Translations under genes and position numbers: made by a program
DNA from: PFL35 sp041550515
Lineage (GTDB): Archaea > Thermoplasmatota > E2 > DHVEG-1
NCBI GenBank assembly: GCA_041550515.1
Contig: JBFEOQ010000014.1
Span: 1 to 36,065 of the forward strand
Length of the DNA: 36,065 bases
Direction of reading: 5' to 3'
Shown: one piece after another, positions 33,960 to 36,065 of the stretch
Position numbering within the stretch: the stretch's first letter is position 1
Layout of the letters: each line of letters begins with the position of its first letter
Notes under the pieces: generated by a model
Database searches by the model: none
What the model saw: only the letters and a program-made list of their open reading frames with translations
What the model was told of the DNA's origin: nothing

Positions 33960-35444
33960 ATGAAATTTATAATGGATGAAAAATCTCAACAAGATAATGT
34001 AGATATATTTCAAAAAAAACTTCATATAAAAAATGGTATGTTTTTTCCAAAAAAAAGCTCTTATATCTTTATGTTTTTAGCCTTTTTCATTGTTTTTTTA
34101 ACTTATATTCTTCCAACACCAGAGGGATTATCACAAAATGGACAAATTATGATTGGTATACTAATTATGGCTGCAATTCTGTGGGTTACAGAACCTATAC
34201 CACTTGCAGTATCTAGTCTCTTTATAATGATTCTTCAACCACTGCTTGGGGTTATTCCTGCAGGTGATGTTTTTGCTTCATTTGGTAATAAAGCAGTCTT
34301 TTTTTTGATTGGTGCGTTTATTCTTGCTGCTGCTATAGAAAAACATGGATTACATCGACGATTAGCATTATATTTTTTAAGGTTTTTTGAAAGCCATCCA
34401 AATTTTTTTACACTTGGAATTATGTCATCATGTGCTCTTTTATCGTTTATTATGCCAGAACATGGTGTAGCTTCATTGTTTTTACCTTTAATAGCTTCTA
34501 TTCTAATAGCAACCAAGGTTGTACCTCGAAAGAGTAATTTTGGAAAGCTTAGTATGCTTTGTATTGCATATGGTTGTTCTATTGGAAGTTTGGGGACTTT
34601 AGTAGGTGGTGCAAGAAATCCTTTGACTATTGGTATTTTATCTGATTTAACTCCACCAATTAATGTAACCTTTTTTGATTGGTGTATTTATTCAATGCCA
34701 GTCGTTTTTATTTCCTTACCTATCGTATGGTTAATTTTACAATTTGTATTTCCTATTGAATTAAAAGATATTTCTGATGCTAAAAAAGAAATAAATAGAC
34801 AGGTTTCATCTGAAGGAAAAATAAAGACTCATGAAGTAATAGTTCTTTGTATTCTTATTATAACTATTTGTTTATGGATTCTTTTTTCATCTCATCAATA
34901 TTTTGGTTTAGCGGCTATTGCGATTCTTAGTGCTGTTATACTGTTTTTTACAGGCTGTATATCTTGGAATGATGTTGAAAAAAGAGTACCTTGGGGTATC
35001 ATCTTACTTTATGGTGGAGCGATTACTCTTGGTTTAAGTATACAAAATACAGGAGCAGGAGCATGGATGGCAAATTTTATTTTCAATATAGTGGGTGATA
35101 ATCTCTATATTGTTATTCTTATGATGATCCTCCTAACAGTATTATTAACGAATCTTATGTCAAATGTAGGCGCTGTCGCAATTTTATTACCGATTGGAAT
35201 CGCAGTTGCCAATAAAATAGGTTTTAGTCCTTTATTATCTTCTATGATTATTGCTCTCTGTGGTGGTCTTGCTTTTATGATGGTTATTGGAACACCTGGT
35301 AATGCTATTACATATTCCTCTGGATATTTTTCAACCCGTGATCTTTTCAAAGGAGGATTAATTGCTAATTTGATATGTATTCTTATAGTATTCTGTATCG
35401 CAATTTTCTATTGGATTGGGATTCTTCATCTTGATATGATATAA
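33960..35444 (+). CDS. DASS/SLC13-family sodium:anion (dicarboxylate or sulfate) symporter
   Basis: This is a 494-residue membrane protein with about eleven helices after a 30-residue polar N-terminus. Family landmarks are ILWVTEPIPLAVSSL (about 78-92), the first hairpin around PEHGVASLFLPL, GTLVGGARNPLTIG, the second-half TNLMSNVGAVAILLPIGIA with its SN pair, and MVIGTPGNAITYSSGYF. These fit the DASS group, which takes up di- and tricarboxylates or sulfate with sodium. The exact anion is not clear; the first SNT motif is changed. The start is taken at 33960; an ATG four codons later is possible. AAAGGA lies upstream with long spacing. Confidence 0.85.
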   Translation: MKFIMDEKSQQDNVDIFQKKLHIKNGMFFPKKSSYIFMFLAFFIVFLTYILPTPEGLSQNGQIMIGILIMAAILWVTEPIPLAVSSLFIMILQPLLGVIPAGDVFASFGNKAVFFLIGAFILAAAIEKHGLHRRLALYFLRFFESHPNFFTLGIMSSCALLSFIMPEHGVASLFLPLIASILIATKVVPRKSNFGKLSMLCIAYGCSIGSLGTLVGGARNPLTIGILSDLTPPINVTFFDWCIYSMPVVFISLPIVWLILQFVFPIELKDISDAKKEINRQVSSEGKIKTHEVIVLCILIITICLWILFSSHQYFGLAAIAILSAVILFFTGCISWNDVEKRVPWGIILLYGGAITLGLSIQNTGAGAWMANFIFNIVGDNLYIVILMMILLTVLLTNLMSNVGAVAILLPIGIAVANKIGFSPLLSSMIIALCGGLAFMMVIGTPGNAITYSSGYFSTRDLFKGGLIANLICILIVFCIAIFYWIGILHLDMI

Positions 35445-35534
35445 AATCACTATATTTTTATATGAATTATCTTTCAAGTAACCTTTTAAATCAGATTTAT
35501 ATATATTAATTATATCTTTATAGGGGTAGGATAT

Positions 35535-36065
35535 ATGAAAAATAAAAAAACCTTCATTACTGTAATAATAATTATAATTTTATTAATGATATCAGTTAAT
35601 ATAAATGCTGATATAAAAAATATTGATAACATTAAATTACCTGATAAAATAATTAAAATAAATTCTCAATTTTCTTTACCAATAGTTAATGTAAATAACG
35701 ATGGAGTTAATATTTATATAGATAATTTAAACACATATAATATGGTTCCAGGAAAACCAATTTTACCAATAAGTATTGATATAATAGAATTCCCACTTGG
35801 TACTCGTGTAACAAATATTGATTGTAAAACAAGCGAAATAAAAGAATATGCAATAACAAAAGATGTTGTTCCAGGTGTTATGCCTGTCTCTTCTATTAAT
35901 TTAAAATCACCACCCAAATTAAAAAAATCCTCATCAATATATCAAAAAGATGAATTTTTTCCAGATAACTGGTATAACATTCGTACTAGCGCTGGATTAA
36001 ATAAATTTAATCAGCGTTCAACATTTTTCTCAATTCAATTTAATCCTGTAAGATATAATCCTGTA
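35535..36065 (+). CDS. Second gingipain-like (C25) peptidase, N-terminal part, cut by the window end
   Basis: An open frame of 177 codons runs off the right edge. It starts at an ATG behind GGGGTAGG (35523-35530) and has a signal peptide (about 1-25, ending NINA). The part that follows matches the C25 propeptide region of the gene at 20288: GKPILPISIDIIEFPLGT against GKPILPKFTKIFEIPFGA, and the later FPDNWYNIRTSAGLN...FNPVRYNPV against YPSKCYQFNIGVGIN...YYPIQYIPAQN. The catalytic domain would lie beyond the window. A peptidase-like protein without activity is also possible. Confidence 0.75.
   Translation, partial: MKNKKTFITVIIIIILLMISVNINADIKNIDNIKLPDKIIKINSQFSLPIVNVNNDGVNIYIDNLNTYNMVPGKPILPISIDIIEFPLGTRVTNIDCKTSEIKEYAITKDVVPGVMPVSSINLKSPPKLKKSSSIYQKDEFFPDNWYNIRTSAGLNKFNQRSTFFSIQFNPVRYNPV

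Noticed and set aside
1..36065. CRISPR arrays, insertion sequences, attachment sites and integrated phage
   Set aside because: No spaced direct repeats, transposase or integrase frames or terminal inverted repeats were noticed. The two tRNA genes have no partial copies nearby. This was by eye, without a repeat-finding program.

Overview
The window is a strongly AT-rich, densely coded stretch of an archaeal chromosome. Archaeal marks seen directly are Pelota and an archaeal-size RqcH/NEMF homologue, DUF763, PurS plus the small form of PurL, an initiator tRNA-Met with an A1-U72 end pair, tRNAs without encoded CCA, GGTGA/GGAGG ribosome sites, and TATA-like boxes close to start codons that suggest short or absent leaders. 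The bacterial-type gyrase, the low GC and the number of secreted cysteine peptidases (gingipain-like C25, caspase-like) fit a Thermoplasmatota lineage such as the sediment group MBG-D/Thermoprofundales. That placement is inference. No rRNA, CRISPR array, insertion sequence or phage gene was seen.

Layout. 1-4.7 kb: a gyrB-gyrA operon on the minus strand. 4.8-6.5 kb: a divergent endonuclease Q and GAF/fRMsr-like pair (DNA and methionine damage). 6.6-10.3 kb, minus strand: purL, purS, a UPF0200 P-loop kinase-like gene and tRNA-Leu(UAG), then a small zinc protein. 10.4-12.3 kb: initiator tRNA-Met, a DUF1624 membrane protein and a convergent purM. 12.4-15.7 kb: a secreted caspase-like peptidase, the AmmeMemoRadiSam radical SAM enzyme and an orphan one-pass membrane protein. 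15.7-18.7 kb, minus strand: rqcH and pelA overlapping by ATGA, a ribosome-rescue and quality-control pair. 18.74-18.86 kb: a GC-rich island with paired arms, a candidate non-coding RNA. 19-20.1 kb: DUF763.

From 20.3 kb the plus strand carries an exported gingipain-like peptidase, a lipase-like alpha/beta hydrolase, a radical SAM protein, a C39-like peptidase and a membrane-anchored zinc metallopeptidase with calcium-binding repeats. From 28.6 to 32.9 kb lies a tight four-gene unit: MscS channel, HAD phosphatase, GT81 (glucosyl-3-phosphoglycerate synthase-like) and a second GT-A glycosyltransferase. It reads as an osmotic-stress unit that both makes a glycosylglycerate-type solute and vents solutes. 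The window closes with a cation diffusion facilitator (minus), a DASS/SLC13 anion transporter and the first 177 codons of a second gingipain-like protein cut by the window edge.

The best leads for something new are the candidate RNA at 18.74-18.86 kb, the MscS/HAD/GT/GT unit, the radical SAM plus C39-like peptidase pair, and the metzincin-like protein that lacks the usual third zinc ligand.
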